Part shown: one piece after another, positions 24,870 through 35,591 of the stretch | How the letters are laid out: each line of letters opens with the position of its first letter | Numbering within the stretch: position 1 is the stretch's first letter | Program-made: the position numbers and the translations under genes | NCBI RefSeq assembly: GCF_007748195.1 | Contig: NZ_CP037920.1 | Coordinates: 5,051,800-5,115,799 of the forward strand | DNA length: 64,000 bases | Source of the DNA: Gimesia aquarii | Lineage (GTDB): Bacteria > Planctomycetota > Planctomycetia > Planctomycetales > Planctomycetaceae | Reading direction: 5' to 3' | The notes under the pieces: generated by a model | Database searches by the model: none | Seen by the model: the letters and a program-made list of their open reading frames with translations, nothing else | What the model was told of the DNA's origin: nothing

Positions 24870-25855
24870 ATGTTGATCATCCATTTTTTGTTGTTGGCGC
24901 ACCTCGCTCTGGAACGACGATGTTGCAAATGGCTTTGAATCGTCATAGTGCAATCGTGATTCCTCCCGAGACGGCTTACTTTACTCTGGTCACCAGGTCA
25001 AAGCGGGGGCAGACACTTCACTGGAAACGAATCAATAAAGATTTACGTATCAATGTAAACCCGCCGGAAAGGCGCATTCATCCCGGAGTAGAAGCGGCTC
25101 ATTGGTTTCATGAACTGCGTGATGCGTATTTGAAATCACTGGATAGAAAGTCGGAGACGTATTTTGGCGAGAAATCGCCTGAGCATCTCCGCCGCTATCG
25201 ACGTATTATTCAGACGTTTCCTGAAGCGAAGTTTATCCTGATCTACAGAGACGGGCGGGATGTGGCTTTAAGTCTGACAAAGGTCCCCTGGATGCCTCGC
25301 GATCTGATGATCGGGTTCGAACTCTGGCGCCATTATTGTCAACTCCACAATAAAATGGTTGCAGAACTGGGAGAGCGGGTCTTTGTCGTCAAGTATGAAG
25401 AGTTCGTGGAACACCCTGTTGAGCAATCTAAAAAAATGCTCTCATTTCTGGGGGTCCCTTTCGAAGAAGCGGTCCCTCTGGGAACTGGTAACGTGGAAGG
25501 GATTCCAGAATTTGAAATGAGTTACAAACAAAACGCACTTGCACCGATTTTTTCGGATTCAATCGGCCGCTGGAACAAAGAACTCTCACCACACCAGGTC
25601 GAATTACTGGAGCGGTTCGGGCATCGTGAGCTGCAGGATCTGGGGTATTCCATTTCTGAAGAATATCAGCGAGGCGCCTCACTTCTTCATACATCAGCCG
25701 TTGCAGCAAAATGCGCAGGCTGGCTTGGTATCCGGTGGGTCTACCGGCTGCTTGATGAGCATGTGGGAACACGATTACATACAGCGAATCGTACATTAAT
25801 CACTTCGGATAAGATATCCCCGGCAATGGGAGCAGGAGACCATGAGGTTTCGTAA
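24866..25855 (+). CDS. PAPS-dependent sulfotransferase
   Basis: 329 residues of the sulfotransferase family. The PAPS-binding 5' loop is 'FFVVGAPRSGTTMLQMALN' at the N-terminus, and the 3' site is 'KFILIYRDGRDVALSL' with the Arg-Asp pair. 'FEMSYKQNALAPIFSDSIGRW' resembles the downstream acceptor region of bacterial carbohydrate sulfotransferases. Sulfated polysaccharides are a typical target in marine planctomycetes; the link to the neighbouring glycosyltransferases is inference. The gene overlaps GT2 by four bases and the flippase-like gene by 14, so all are co-translated. Confidence 0.9.
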   Translation: MNVDHPFFVVGAPRSGTTMLQMALNRHSAIVIPPETAYFTLVTRSKRGQTLHWKRINKDLRINVNPPERRIHPGVEAAHWFHELRDAYLKSLDRKSETYFGEKSPEHLRRYRRIIQTFPEAKFILIYRDGRDVALSLTKVPWMPRDLMIGFELWRHYCQLHNKMVAELGERVFVVKYEEFVEHPVEQSKKMLSFLGVPFEEAVPLGTGNVEGIPEFEMSYKQNALAPIFSDSIGRWNKELSPHQVELLERFGHRELQDLGYSISEEYQRGASLLHTSAVAAKCAGWLGIRWVYRLLDEHVGTRLHTANRTLITSDKISPAMGAGDHEVS

Positions 25856-26816
25856 AAAGACGTTGCTGTGGGGGCTCGCAATAGCTTCTTTACTTATATT
25901 TGGTGTACTGTTCTTGCGTTTTGTTTCGCAAAATGAGAACGAACTCAGAACTCTGAGGATCATTCAACCCTATTGTCTGGTAATACTATTCATCGCACTC
26001 ACAACTGCTGTCTATGTACGCGCAGGCTACCTGCGGCATATTACTTTATATGAAGGAAAAGTTCTGGGACGTTTAGAAGCCATTTCGTTAGTTTGCTCAT
26101 CAAACCTCCTGTCAATTATTTTTATCCCTTTCGCCTCTTGTGGCTTTAATGTCACTTATCTGATAATGCGGCAAGGAGTGTCGGCTGCCTTCGTTGGGTT
26201 TGCGATGATTGCCTTCATTTCATTCCAGCTAACATTTAGTTTAGCAGCGATCTTAATTGGTATGTATGCGGAAGGAGATTTGGACTTTCTCTCACCAACA
26301 CAGCTTCAAATACTCGTTGTATTCTTATTGATTTTACTAATCGTGTTTTTGGTGTGTTTTTTATGGCAGCGAATCCATTCTGCTGAATCGCTGGAAGGAA
26401 TTGCGAAGGTGCCTCATGCAAAAGAGACTCTTCTGGTAAGTGCGCTGCTAACAGCAATGCTCTGCTTTTCCAGCCAGGCATTAGCCTTTATAGCTGCCTG
26501 TGCAAGTTTGGGACTTGATTTGAATCTATTAGAAGGGGCAACGCTTTCGTCATCGCAACATGTTGCCACAATGTTATCACTGACGCCGGCTGGTATCGGA
26601 TTCCAAGAGGCCGTTACCATGTACGTGGGAAATCTTATCGAAAAGAATTTCATCTTAGTGTTCGGGGCATTGCTACTGATCCGCGTCTCGATTTATGTTG
26701 TTTCGATTATAGTTTTACTTGTGAACCTTACAATTCGAAATCTGAATACAAAATTCGTGAATGCACCGCGTATGTTCAATTTAATCAACCGCGCGATAAG
26801 TTCTTTGAAAATTTAA
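25842..26816 (+). CDS. Flippase-like membrane protein (LPG synthase TM family)
   Basis: 324 residues with about eight membrane helices and the UPF0104/LPG_synthase_TM pattern, including 'TPAGIGFQEAVTMYVG' near residue 250, which is the conserved PxG loop of that family. GGAG lies four bases before the ATG. Such proteins move lysylated or other lipids across the membrane, or are suspected lipid-linked sugar transporters in glycan operons. The last ~16 residues ('RMFNLINRAISSLKI') are encoded by a partial copy of the 142-bp repeat described here, so the natural C-terminus may have been altered by that insertion. Confidence 0.83.
   Translation: MRFRKKTLLWGLAIASLLIFGVLFLRFVSQNENELRTLRIIQPYCLVILFIALTTAVYVRAGYLRHITLYEGKVLGRLEAISLVCSSNLLSIIFIPFASCGFNVTYLIMRQGVSAAFVGFAMIAFISFQLTFSLAAILIGMYAEGDLDFLSPTQLQILVVFLLILLIVFLVCFLWQRIHSAESLEGIAKVPHAKETLLVSALLTAMLCFSSQALAFIAACASLGLDLNLLEGATLSSSQHVATMLSLTPAGIGFQEAVTMYVGNLIEKNFILVFGALLLIRVSIYVVSIIVLLVNLTIRNLNTKFVNAPRMFNLINRAISSLKI
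26769..26814 (+). repeat. 46-bp partial copy of the 142-bp dispersed repeat
   Basis: Matches the first 46 bp of the repeat at 26852-26993 and 41451-41592 with a handful of differences. It forms the final codons of the flippase-like gene and lies 37 bases before the full copy, so the left part of the element is duplicated in tandem. Confidence 0.75.
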
Positions 26817-26851
26817 TATTGTGCTCCATTGACGAAATCGATTTTTGGACC

Positions 26852-26993
26852 CGCATGGCCAACTTATTCAGTCGCGCGATAAGTTCTGTGAAAATTTGGC
26901 TTTCTACTGAGTTGATATCATCCATTCTCGGTCGAATCTTATCCTTCGCTGGAAGGATAGAAGGAATTCATGCTGGATTTCTCTGGTGTGTGC
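26852..26993 (+). repeat. 142-bp dispersed repeat, copy A
   Basis: Aligns without gaps to 41451-41592; I count 14 mismatches (about 90% identity), mostly transitions clustered in the first third, while a central stretch is identical over 40 bases. It lies between the flippase-like gene and the end of a decayed IS transposase. Both strands have open frames over this length, so the conserved frame cannot be decided by eye. Confidence 0.88.
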
Positions 26994-27035
26994 GTACTGT
27001 AATCACAAAAAATTAGAATGATATGATCAGACTCA

Positions 27036-28122
27036 CTACGCTGCTTTGCGATAGTAATAGTTCAGCAGACCGCCGAGTCGTTCGCGGCACTCAATCTCAC
27101 CAGCACTTTGGCCAACTTCCTCTCCCGGTTCAATGATTTGATGATTGAGTCCCTGATGGTTCCTCTCTATGTGATAATGAGTCATGTATTATTTGGTTGC
27201 ATTTCTCAACGAGTTTTCACCAAAGAAAATTATTCTGTCAAGGCACTCAGTTTTGAGTGAGCATAAAGAATCGCTCAATAAAAGCATTCAGATTGGGAGA
27301 CCGGGGAGGCAGCACAATCGGCTGAATGTCTGACTGTTTCAGGATTTCTCGAAATGATTCACCAAAAGTTGAATCGCGACCCATGATTAGCTTTCGCTTT
27401 TCAGGCAGAAAACCATCTTCCTCATCTGACAGGTTTCTGGCAATCTGTTTCATCCATACTCCGTGTGGATTCGTTGTATAGCCAGCGAAATGAACTCTGC
27501 GAGTTTTCAGTTCGATTACGAACAGCAAATAGAAGGTAACAAGCCCACCTTTAGTCCAGACTTCCACGGTGGTAAAGTCGATCGCTGCTAAAACTTCCCA
27601 GTGCACCTTAAGAAAAGTACTCCATGTTGTCTGGCCTTTCCGATCAGGTGCTGGCTCAATACCCTGCTCTTTGAGAATTTTACGCACTGATTCGTCAGAG
27701 ATCTTGTAGCCCACATTTGCAACAGCGTCAGCGATCCGGTCATATCCCCAACAAGAATTTTCTTTTGCGATTCGAATCACGAGTTGCTTAGCCTCACCAG
27801 GTAATCTAGGTCTACCTGATTTTCTCTTGCCTCGATTTGAACAATCCCATTTCTTAGTTACCAACTTTTTATGCCAACGAAGAATAGTATCTGGTGAAAA
27901 CAGAGTACCAATCTGTTCGTGTCGCTTTCGCCCTAAAACTTTACCTTTAACGGAGAGTCTTCGACGCTGGTCATCATTGAGAAGAATACGTTTCTTGCCA
28001 AGTTTCTCTTTAAGAACCTGATTCTCAGTTCGTAGATATTCGATTACCTCTTGTTGATGTTTGTTAGCCCAGCCGATGATCATAAGGCAGAACAAGTGCA
28101 AAGGTTGCAGAAGAAAGCTCAT
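27036..28122 (-). pseudogene. Frameshifted IS transposase (DDE integrase core)
   Basis: The intact part, 27247-28122, encodes 291 residues of an rve-type transposase: an N-terminal helix-turn-helix ('SPDTILRWHKKLVTKKW'), the DDE residues in 'AIDFTTVEVW', 'IMGRDSTFGESF' and 'PNLNAFIERFF'. The catalytic Glu is followed by a frame break near 27260: the next frame continues as 'LKTECLDRIIFFGENSLRN' then a TAA near 27188, then 'YMTHYHIERNHQGL' and ends 'LGGLLNYYYRKAA' at 27036. One frameshift and one nonsense codon make it inactive. Family is IS3/IS481-like by layout, and no clear terminal inverted repeats were found by eye. Confidence 0.86.
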
Positions 28123-28267
28123 AAAAAGCCCTATCGTGTAAAACTAAATAATCTGAATTATCAACATTCAGACATTTTATAATATTACCATTTCTGATTT
28201 TAACTCTGTGGGAACATGCTACAACAATTCTACCACTTACAGTTCGATTGAATAACTGCAAAGAAAA

Positions 28268-28555
28268 TTATAACAAATCTTCCAATCCTCTTGCTCCATG
28301 AAGAATTCGAATCACTTGAATTCCATTTTCTATTTATTCATAGAAAATAACATATTTACCAATCGGAAAACAAAGAAGGCATTCACGGTATTGTTCTTGT
28401 AATGTCCCCATTCCAGGATTCGCAGCTAACTACTTTAATAGGTCGTTGATCTTTTGGACAAGTTTATCAGCAGTAGTCGTATCATGCTGTGCGATATAAG
28501 ACCAAATACTCAGGACATCTTCTCGTGCCTGAAGAGTGCGTATTAGAAGTAGCAT
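28268..28555 (-). pseudogene. Decayed ParE/RelE-type toxin
   Basis: Read from ATG 28555, this is a 96-codon frame without indels but with two stops: 'MLLLIRTLQAREDVLSIWSY', 'IAQHDTTTADKLVQKINDLL', a TAG, 'LAANPGMGTLQEQYRECLL', 'CFPIGKYVIFYE', a TAA, then 'IENGIQVIRILHGARGLEDL'. The C-terminal block is diagnostic of ParE toxins, which poison gyrase. Start overlaps the antitoxin stop as TAATG, the normal order. The gene must be non-functional unless the stops are read through. Confidence 0.85.
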
Positions 28556-28812
28556 TACTCAGTCTTTGTAGCGTCACGCTCATGGGCTTCATTGAGAATT
28601 TCATCAACATACCACTCCTCGACATCACCAGCGTCTGCTTAGTCGATGCCAATTTGCAATTCTCGACGGAACTCAGCATCAATCCAATGTCGAATATACA
28701 TCCTGTGATACTAAGGCATAACATTTTGTGATTGATCATCTTCTATTTTGAGTGGACGATCTGGTTGCTGATGTAATGCCTGCCGCATTTCTTATGTAAT
28801 TTTAGGAGCCAT
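28555..28812 (-). pseudogene. Decayed antitoxin partner of the ParE-like toxin
   Basis: From ATG 28812: 'MAPKIT', a TAA, 'EMRQALHQQPDRPLKIEDD', a frame break, then 'AEFRRELQIGID', a TAA, and 'ADAGDVEEWYVDEILNEAHE' to the stop at 28555. The pattern (N-terminal motif followed by a QIGID-x-ADxGDV segment and an acidic C-terminus) is that of the small antitoxins that precede planctomycete ParE genes. At least three lesions are present, so antitoxin and toxin decayed together. Confidence 0.72.
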
Positions 28813-29175
28813 ATTGAGGTTCTACTACAAAATGAGCCTGAAGAAAAAAGGAAAACTGGCACTCGCAATAATAATACGTATTTACTCCATGTATTCAATC
28901 TCATTTTTAATCGCAAACTCTGATTTGGGATTTGCACATAGCAGTTTCAATTTGAACGCGACACAACAGTCTATCATGAGGCAATTTGCCCCACTGGGGC
29001 AGGCTGTCGCGATAATGAGAAGGTGCGTTTTGCTCTTATATTGAAATTAATTATCAAATCCAGAATAATTTCCAGGTTTAGGAAATCAAAACGTTTGGCA
29101 TGCAAGATGCTTCTTGTTAAATTGCCGCAAACAAGCTGGCATGTTTTCATTTTCTAGGATTTGAGGAGTTTGAAC
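28813..29175. other. Spacer upstream of the MoxR-Bat operon
   Basis: No gene supported: a 76-residue plus-strand frame at 28814-29044 has no ribosome site or recognisable sequence. The useful content is the sigma-54-like promoter at 29095-29111 and GAGGAG before the MoxR ATG. Confidence 0.55.
29095..29111 (+). promoter_or_regulatory. Sigma-54 (-24/-12) promoter candidate
   Basis: TTGGCATG-N4-ATGCT: the GG and GC are exactly ten bases apart and only one core position differs from the TGGCAYR-N4-TTGCW consensus. It ends 65 bases before the MoxR start and faces the operon that ends in a sigma-54 activator gene. Confidence 0.4.
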
Positions 29176-30204
29176 ATGACAAGTCCATCCACAACTAACA
29201 ATAATCAATCAGAAATCAAGAATCAGATTAAGCTTTTGACCAAGGAAATAGAAACTCACAGCGAGCCGTTTCGACGGATTGTGGGGCAAGTCAATCAAGT
29301 GCTTGTCGGTCAAGAGAAACTAGTGCACCGCATGTTGATCGGATTATTGACACGCGGGCATCTGTTGATTGAAGGAGTCCCGGGTCTAGCCAAAACGACC
29401 GCTGTGGCAAGTTTGGCGAAAGCGATTAACACCGACTTTCAACGCTTGCAGTTTACTCCTGATTTACTGCCCGCCGATCTCATTGGCACACAAGTATATC
29501 GTCCGCAGGATCAATCGTTTGTTGTTCAGAAAGGTCCGATCTTTTCAAACTTAATCCTCGCTGATGAAATTAACCGCGCCCCGGCTAAGGTGCAAAGTGC
29601 GTTGCTGGAAGCGATGCAGGAACGACAGGTCACCATCGGCGGAGAAACATTTCCACTCGAAGAACCGTTTTTGATCATGGCGACTCAGAATCCAGTCGAA
29701 CAGGAAGGTACTTATCCCCTGCCGGAAGCGCAAAGTGATCGCTTCATGTTGAAGGTGGTAGTCGACTATCCGAACCGGGATGAAGAGCTACAGATTCTGC
29801 GTCGCATGAGTAAAACCACTACGAACGACGAGATCGATGCGGTTACCTCACCTGCAGAAATCATCCACGCTCGCAAGTTAATTGATGAGATCTATGTGGA
29901 CTCGAAAGTCGAAAACTACATCGTCGATCTGGTCATGGCAACACGCAATCCGGCAGCCTATGGGTTAAACCTGGATGGCTTAATTCAGTTTGGTGGCTCC
30001 CCCCGAGCAACAATCAACCTGACACTGGCCTCCAAGGCGAATGCCTTTCTGGCTGGTCGCGGATATGTGAAACCGGAAGATGTCAAAGAGATCGCACTTG
30101 ATGTATTACGTCATCGCGTGATGATCACCTATGAAGCTGAGGCTGAAGATCGTGCCAGTGAATCGATTGTTAGTGAGATTCTCGCCCACATTCCCACTCC
30201 TTAG
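29176..30204 (+). CDS. MoxR-family AAA+ ATPase
   Basis: 342 residues from ATG 29176, chosen over the TTG at 29161 because GAGGAG sits eight bases before it. Walker A 'GVPGLAKTTAVASL' near residue 65, Walker B 'LILADEINRAPAKVQSAL' near 124 and the MoxR-specific 'MATQNPVEQEGTYPLPEAQ' are present. MoxR ATPases act as chaperones for von Willebrand factor proteins encoded next to them. It is the first gene of a DUF58-Bat operon, the standard MoxR/Bat arrangement linked to stress and metal-centre maturation. The 5' end is preceded by a sigma-54-like promoter. Confidence 0.95.
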   Translation: MTSPSTTNNNQSEIKNQIKLLTKEIETHSEPFRRIVGQVNQVLVGQEKLVHRMLIGLLTRGHLLIEGVPGLAKTTAVASLAKAINTDFQRLQFTPDLLPADLIGTQVYRPQDQSFVVQKGPIFSNLILADEINRAPAKVQSALLEAMQERQVTIGGETFPLEEPFLIMATQNPVEQEGTYPLPEAQSDRFMLKVVVDYPNRDEELQILRRMSKTTTNDEIDAVTSPAEIIHARKLIDEIYVDSKVENYIVDLVMATRNPAAYGLNLDGLIQFGGSPRATINLTLASKANAFLAGRGYVKPEDVKEIALDVLRHRVMITYEAEAEDRASESIVSEILAHIPTP

Positions 30205-30290
30205 TTTTAAGCAGAACGACGTTTGATGTCCGGTAGCGAGCGTAGGTCAGTACCATCACAGGATGATCTGCGCCCTGCCCTGATCCAAGA

Positions 30291-31178
30291 ATGGATATAA
30301 CCATGATTCCTCGAGAAGTGATTCAGAAAATTCGCCGCGTGCAGATTCGCACTTCGCACAAAGTCGATGAAATGCTGGCGGGCACATGGCACTCTGCCTT
30401 TAAAGGCCGCGGCATTGAATTTGAAGAAGTTCGTCCGTATCAAATCGGCGACGATGTCCGCACCATTGACTGGAATGTGACTGCTCGCAGTGGTGAACCA
30501 TACGTGAAGTTATTCCGGGAAGAACGAGAGCTATCGGTGATGTTGCTGATCGATCTCAGTGGTTCACAAAGCTTCGGAACCAACCAACAGACCAAACGAG
30601 AAGTTGTGACCGAATTGGGGGCGACACTCGCCATGTCTGCCATCAAAAATAATGACAAGGTCGGACTCACGCTCTTTACAGACCATATCGAAAAAAGCAT
30701 CCCGACTCGTAAAGGTTCGCGGCATGTGCTGCGTCTGATTCGAGAGATGCTGTATTGCGAACCGATGGGAACCGGGACCGACATTCGACAGGCATTGGAA
30801 CACCTCAACCGCGTGTCGAACCGTAAATCTGTCCTGTTCCTGATTAGCGATTTCCAGGATGAGAACTATGAATCCACATTGAAGATCGCCCGCCGACAAC
30901 ATGATATTGTCCCTGTGGTCATTTCAGATCAGCGGGAAGCCAGGATGCCGAATGTCGGTCTGATACGACTGCAAGATGCCGAGAGCGGAGAAATCATCAC
31001 TTTTGATACTTCCAGCCGCAGTAATCGCGAAACATATGCTCGCTTGTATCAAGAGCGATCAGAAGCTCGCGATGCGATGTTTCGGCGACTGCGGTTAGAG
31101 CCACTTCATATCGAAACCGGTATCGATATAGTGGAGCCTCTACGACGATATTTTCATAAACGGGAGAGCCGAACATGA
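30291..31178 (+). CDS. DUF58 / VWA-like protein of the Bat operon
   Basis: 295 residues. The DUF58 block 'FKGRGIEFEEVRPYQIGDDV' near residue 45 and 'IDWNVTARSGEPYVKLFREE' are diagnostic. The VWA-like core has 'LLIDLSGSQSFG' (MIDAS DxSxS) and 'VLFLISDFQDENY'. The start at 30291 has a poor ribosome site; an ATG at 30303 (MIPREV) is equally possible and agrees better with the family's usual N-terminus. DUF58 proteins partner MoxR. It overlaps the next gene by four bases. Confidence 0.92.
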   Translation: MDITMIPREVIQKIRRVQIRTSHKVDEMLAGTWHSAFKGRGIEFEEVRPYQIGDDVRTIDWNVTARSGEPYVKLFREERELSVMLLIDLSGSQSFGTNQQTKREVVTELGATLAMSAIKNNDKVGLTLFTDHIEKSIPTRKGSRHVLRLIREMLYCEPMGTGTDIRQALEHLNRVSNRKSVLFLISDFQDENYESTLKIARRQHDIVPVVISDQREARMPNVGLIRLQDAESGEIITFDTSSRSNRETYARLYQERSEARDAMFRRLRLEPLHIETGIDIVEPLRRYFHKRESRT

Positions 31179-32227
31179 ACTTCCTTCACAACATTCGTGG
31201 ATGTTCAGACAGCGACAGTTGCTGCACATCACACAGTTATTCATCTTGGCTACTCAAAATCATCGTGGCAGGACTATTTTTCTCCTTGATCGGAGGCTTA
31301 GCCCAGGCGAAACCATTCAAAACAACCTACAAACAAGAGGGTTTTGATGTCTCGATCAGTATGTCGACGACCAGCGTTCGCGTTGCGGAGCCCTTCACAG
31401 TAACTTATGAACTGACCTCGCCCTCAGAGAAAACTTTGGTATGGCCTGCTGTTACGGAACAACTTGGCCCCTTCGACGTCATCGACTCGCAAGACTTGTT
31501 TGATATCCCCGTCGATTCGGGCCGAATGTGGAAACGCACACTGACATTGGAAAGTATTGAATCTGGCGATCTGGAAATTCCATCGCTGACCGTAAATATC
31601 GTCTCGTCAGGCTCAAAGAATGTTCAAGCAAAACCGATCGAAGTCATCAAGCTTGCTGCTCAACCCGTCAACGTCACCAGCGTTCTCGAAGGACGCGCAG
31701 ATCCAAGACAGTTTCGCGACATACAGTCTGTTGTCGATGTGGAGGTGCCGGTTAAAGAATCCTCACAATGGACCACCTGGGGAATGACCAGTCTCGGTGT
31801 CGTCGCACTGGCTTGCCTTGCTTTTGTGGTCCTGGCTGTACGAGGCCGTTCGATCACACCAGAGAAATGGGCGCTGCAACAACTTGATGCACTGTCAGTA
31901 AGTGTAAAAGAGAATCCCAATGAAAACGATCAAAAAATCACTGAGCTGACAGATATTGTGAAGCATTTCCTGGCCCAGCAGCACGACACCCCGGCCGGTC
32001 AACAAACAACGCACGAATTGTCACAAATGCTGGCCAATCGGAATATCGGTTCCAAGCTGGTGCAAGACGATCTATGCAATGTTTTGTCACTCGCAGACGA
32101 AGCAAAGTTCGCAGGTCTAGACTTAAGTGTGGACGAGTTGCAATCCGCGATTCAAACCGTCCGTGGAAGTATATCTGAGTTATCAAAACCATTAGTCCCT
32201 GCAACAGCGAATCCGGAGGTTTCCTAA
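31175..32227 (+). CDS. BatD-like / DUF4381-type membrane protein
   Basis: 350 residues. The N-terminus 'WLLKIIVAGLFFSLIGGLAQ' is a signal or membrane segment; residues about 50-195 are a beta-sandwich ('VAEPFTVTYELTSPSEKTLV') like BatD's repeat domains; a second membrane helix lies near 'LGVVALACLAFVVLAV' (residues ~210-226), and a helical cytosolic tail of ~120 residues follows. This arrangement is the DUF4381/BatD-like protein found between DUF58 and BatA in planctomycete operons. Stop overlaps the BatA start (TAATG). Confidence 0.8.
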   Translation: MNFLHNIRGCSDSDSCCTSHSYSSWLLKIIVAGLFFSLIGGLAQAKPFKTTYKQEGFDVSISMSTTSVRVAEPFTVTYELTSPSEKTLVWPAVTEQLGPFDVIDSQDLFDIPVDSGRMWKRTLTLESIESGDLEIPSLTVNIVSSGSKNVQAKPIEVIKLAAQPVNVTSVLEGRADPRQFRDIQSVVDVEVPVKESSQWTTWGMTSLGVVALACLAFVVLAVRGRSITPEKWALQQLDALSVSVKENPNENDQKITELTDIVKHFLAQQHDTPAGQQTTHELSQMLANRNIGSKLVQDDLCNVLSLADEAKFAGLDLSVDELQSAIQTVRGSISELSKPLVPATANPEVS

Positions 32228-33297
32228 TGTTTGACTCACCCTGGTATTTTTTACTGCTGCTCACACTACCCGTCCTGGCGTGGTGTTTGTTTGCGAGGAA
32301 AAGAAAATCAGCTGTTCAATTTAGTTCACTGAAAATGGCAAAAGACCTTTCACCGACACTACGGCAACGACTCAACTGGTTGCCCCGCGCGCTGACGCTG
32401 CTTGCCATTTTATTTATGATTCTGGGACTGGCCAGACCGCGCGAAGGACGTGAGCAAAAAGTCACGACCAGCGAGGGAATCGCCATCGAAATGGTCGTCG
32501 ACCGTAGCGGCAGTATGCAGGCCATGGATTTCAAAATCAACGGCGAACATGTTGATCGCCTTACTGCCATTAAAAACGTGGCTGGGAAGTTTGTAGAAGG
32601 AAAAGAGGATCTGGATGGTCGATTCAACGATCTCGTAGGTCTGATCACATTCGCAGGTTATGCCGATGGTATCACACCGCCGACTTTGGACCATGCTCAT
32701 CTTGTCTCACAATTGAACACGACCAAAATCGTCACGAATCGAAGCGAAGATGGAACAGCGATTGGCGATGCCATTTCGCTGGCAGTAGAAAAGCTGAATG
32801 CACTCGATGCACGACGTGATGAGAAAGTGAAAAGTAAAGTGATTATCTTGCTCACCGACGGTGAAAACAATGCTGGTGTGGTAGAACCAATTCAGGCAGC
32901 GGAACTCGCAGAGACCATGGGAATTAAAGTATACACCATCGGCGTAGGAACCAAAGGAGAAGCACCTGTGCCGGTAACCGACCCGTTCAGCGGCAAACAA
33001 GTCGTCCAGTGGATGCCGGTTAACATAGACGAAGAAACACTTCAGAAAGTGGCTGATCTCACTCATGGAAAATATTTCCGAGCAACCGACACCGACTCGC
33101 TGGAAAATATTTACAAGGAGATCGACACCCTGGAAAAGACGAAAGTTGAAGCCAAACACTATACCGATTACCGCGAACTCGCAGTCCAGCCGTACCAGGC
33201 CGGTCTCATCAATGTACCTCCACTATTGTTAATCGCCTTCGTGCTGTTATTGACACGGTTTGTGCTTGATCAAACATGGTTAAGAGAGTTGAACTGA
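32227..33297 (+). CDS. BatA-like membrane VWA protein
   Basis: 356 residues with a VWA domain between membrane segments. N-terminal helices at about 7-22 and 58-73 ('LTLLAILFMILGLARP'); MIDAS 'VVDRSGSMQAMD' near residue 96; 'KVIILLTDGENNAGV' as the second metal motif; C-terminal helix at about 329-345 just after a Pro-rich loop. This is the BatA layout; Bat proteins are membrane-anchored VWA proteins that MoxR is thought to remodel. GGAGG stands seven bases before the ATG. The next gene starts 40 bases downstream. Confidence 0.92.
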   Translation: MFDSPWYFLLLLTLPVLAWCLFARKRKSAVQFSSLKMAKDLSPTLRQRLNWLPRALTLLAILFMILGLARPREGREQKVTTSEGIAIEMVVDRSGSMQAMDFKINGEHVDRLTAIKNVAGKFVEGKEDLDGRFNDLVGLITFAGYADGITPPTLDHAHLVSQLNTTKIVTNRSEDGTAIGDAISLAVEKLNALDARRDEKVKSKVIILLTDGENNAGVVEPIQAAELAETMGIKVYTIGVGTKGEAPVPVTDPFSGKQVVQWMPVNIDEETLQKVADLTHGKYFRATDTDSLENIYKEIDTLEKTKVEAKHYTDYRELAVQPYQAGLINVPPLLLIAFVLLLTRFVLDQTWLRELN

Positions 33298-33337
33298 ATA
33301 GAGAAAAACAGACTAAGCTCAAGAGAGAAAATATATC

Positions 33338-35563
<2,226 letters not shown>

Positions 35564-35591
35564 TTTTCGAACTATAAATACTGGAAGAATC

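Noticed and set aside
26819-27016. 65-residue plus-strand frame across repeat copy A
   Set aside because: Covers the dispersed repeat and has no ribosome site; both strands are open, so the repeat rather than a gene explains it.
28814-29044. 76-residue plus-strand frame before the MoxR operon
   Set aside because: No ribosome site, odd composition and it overlaps the antitoxin remnant region.
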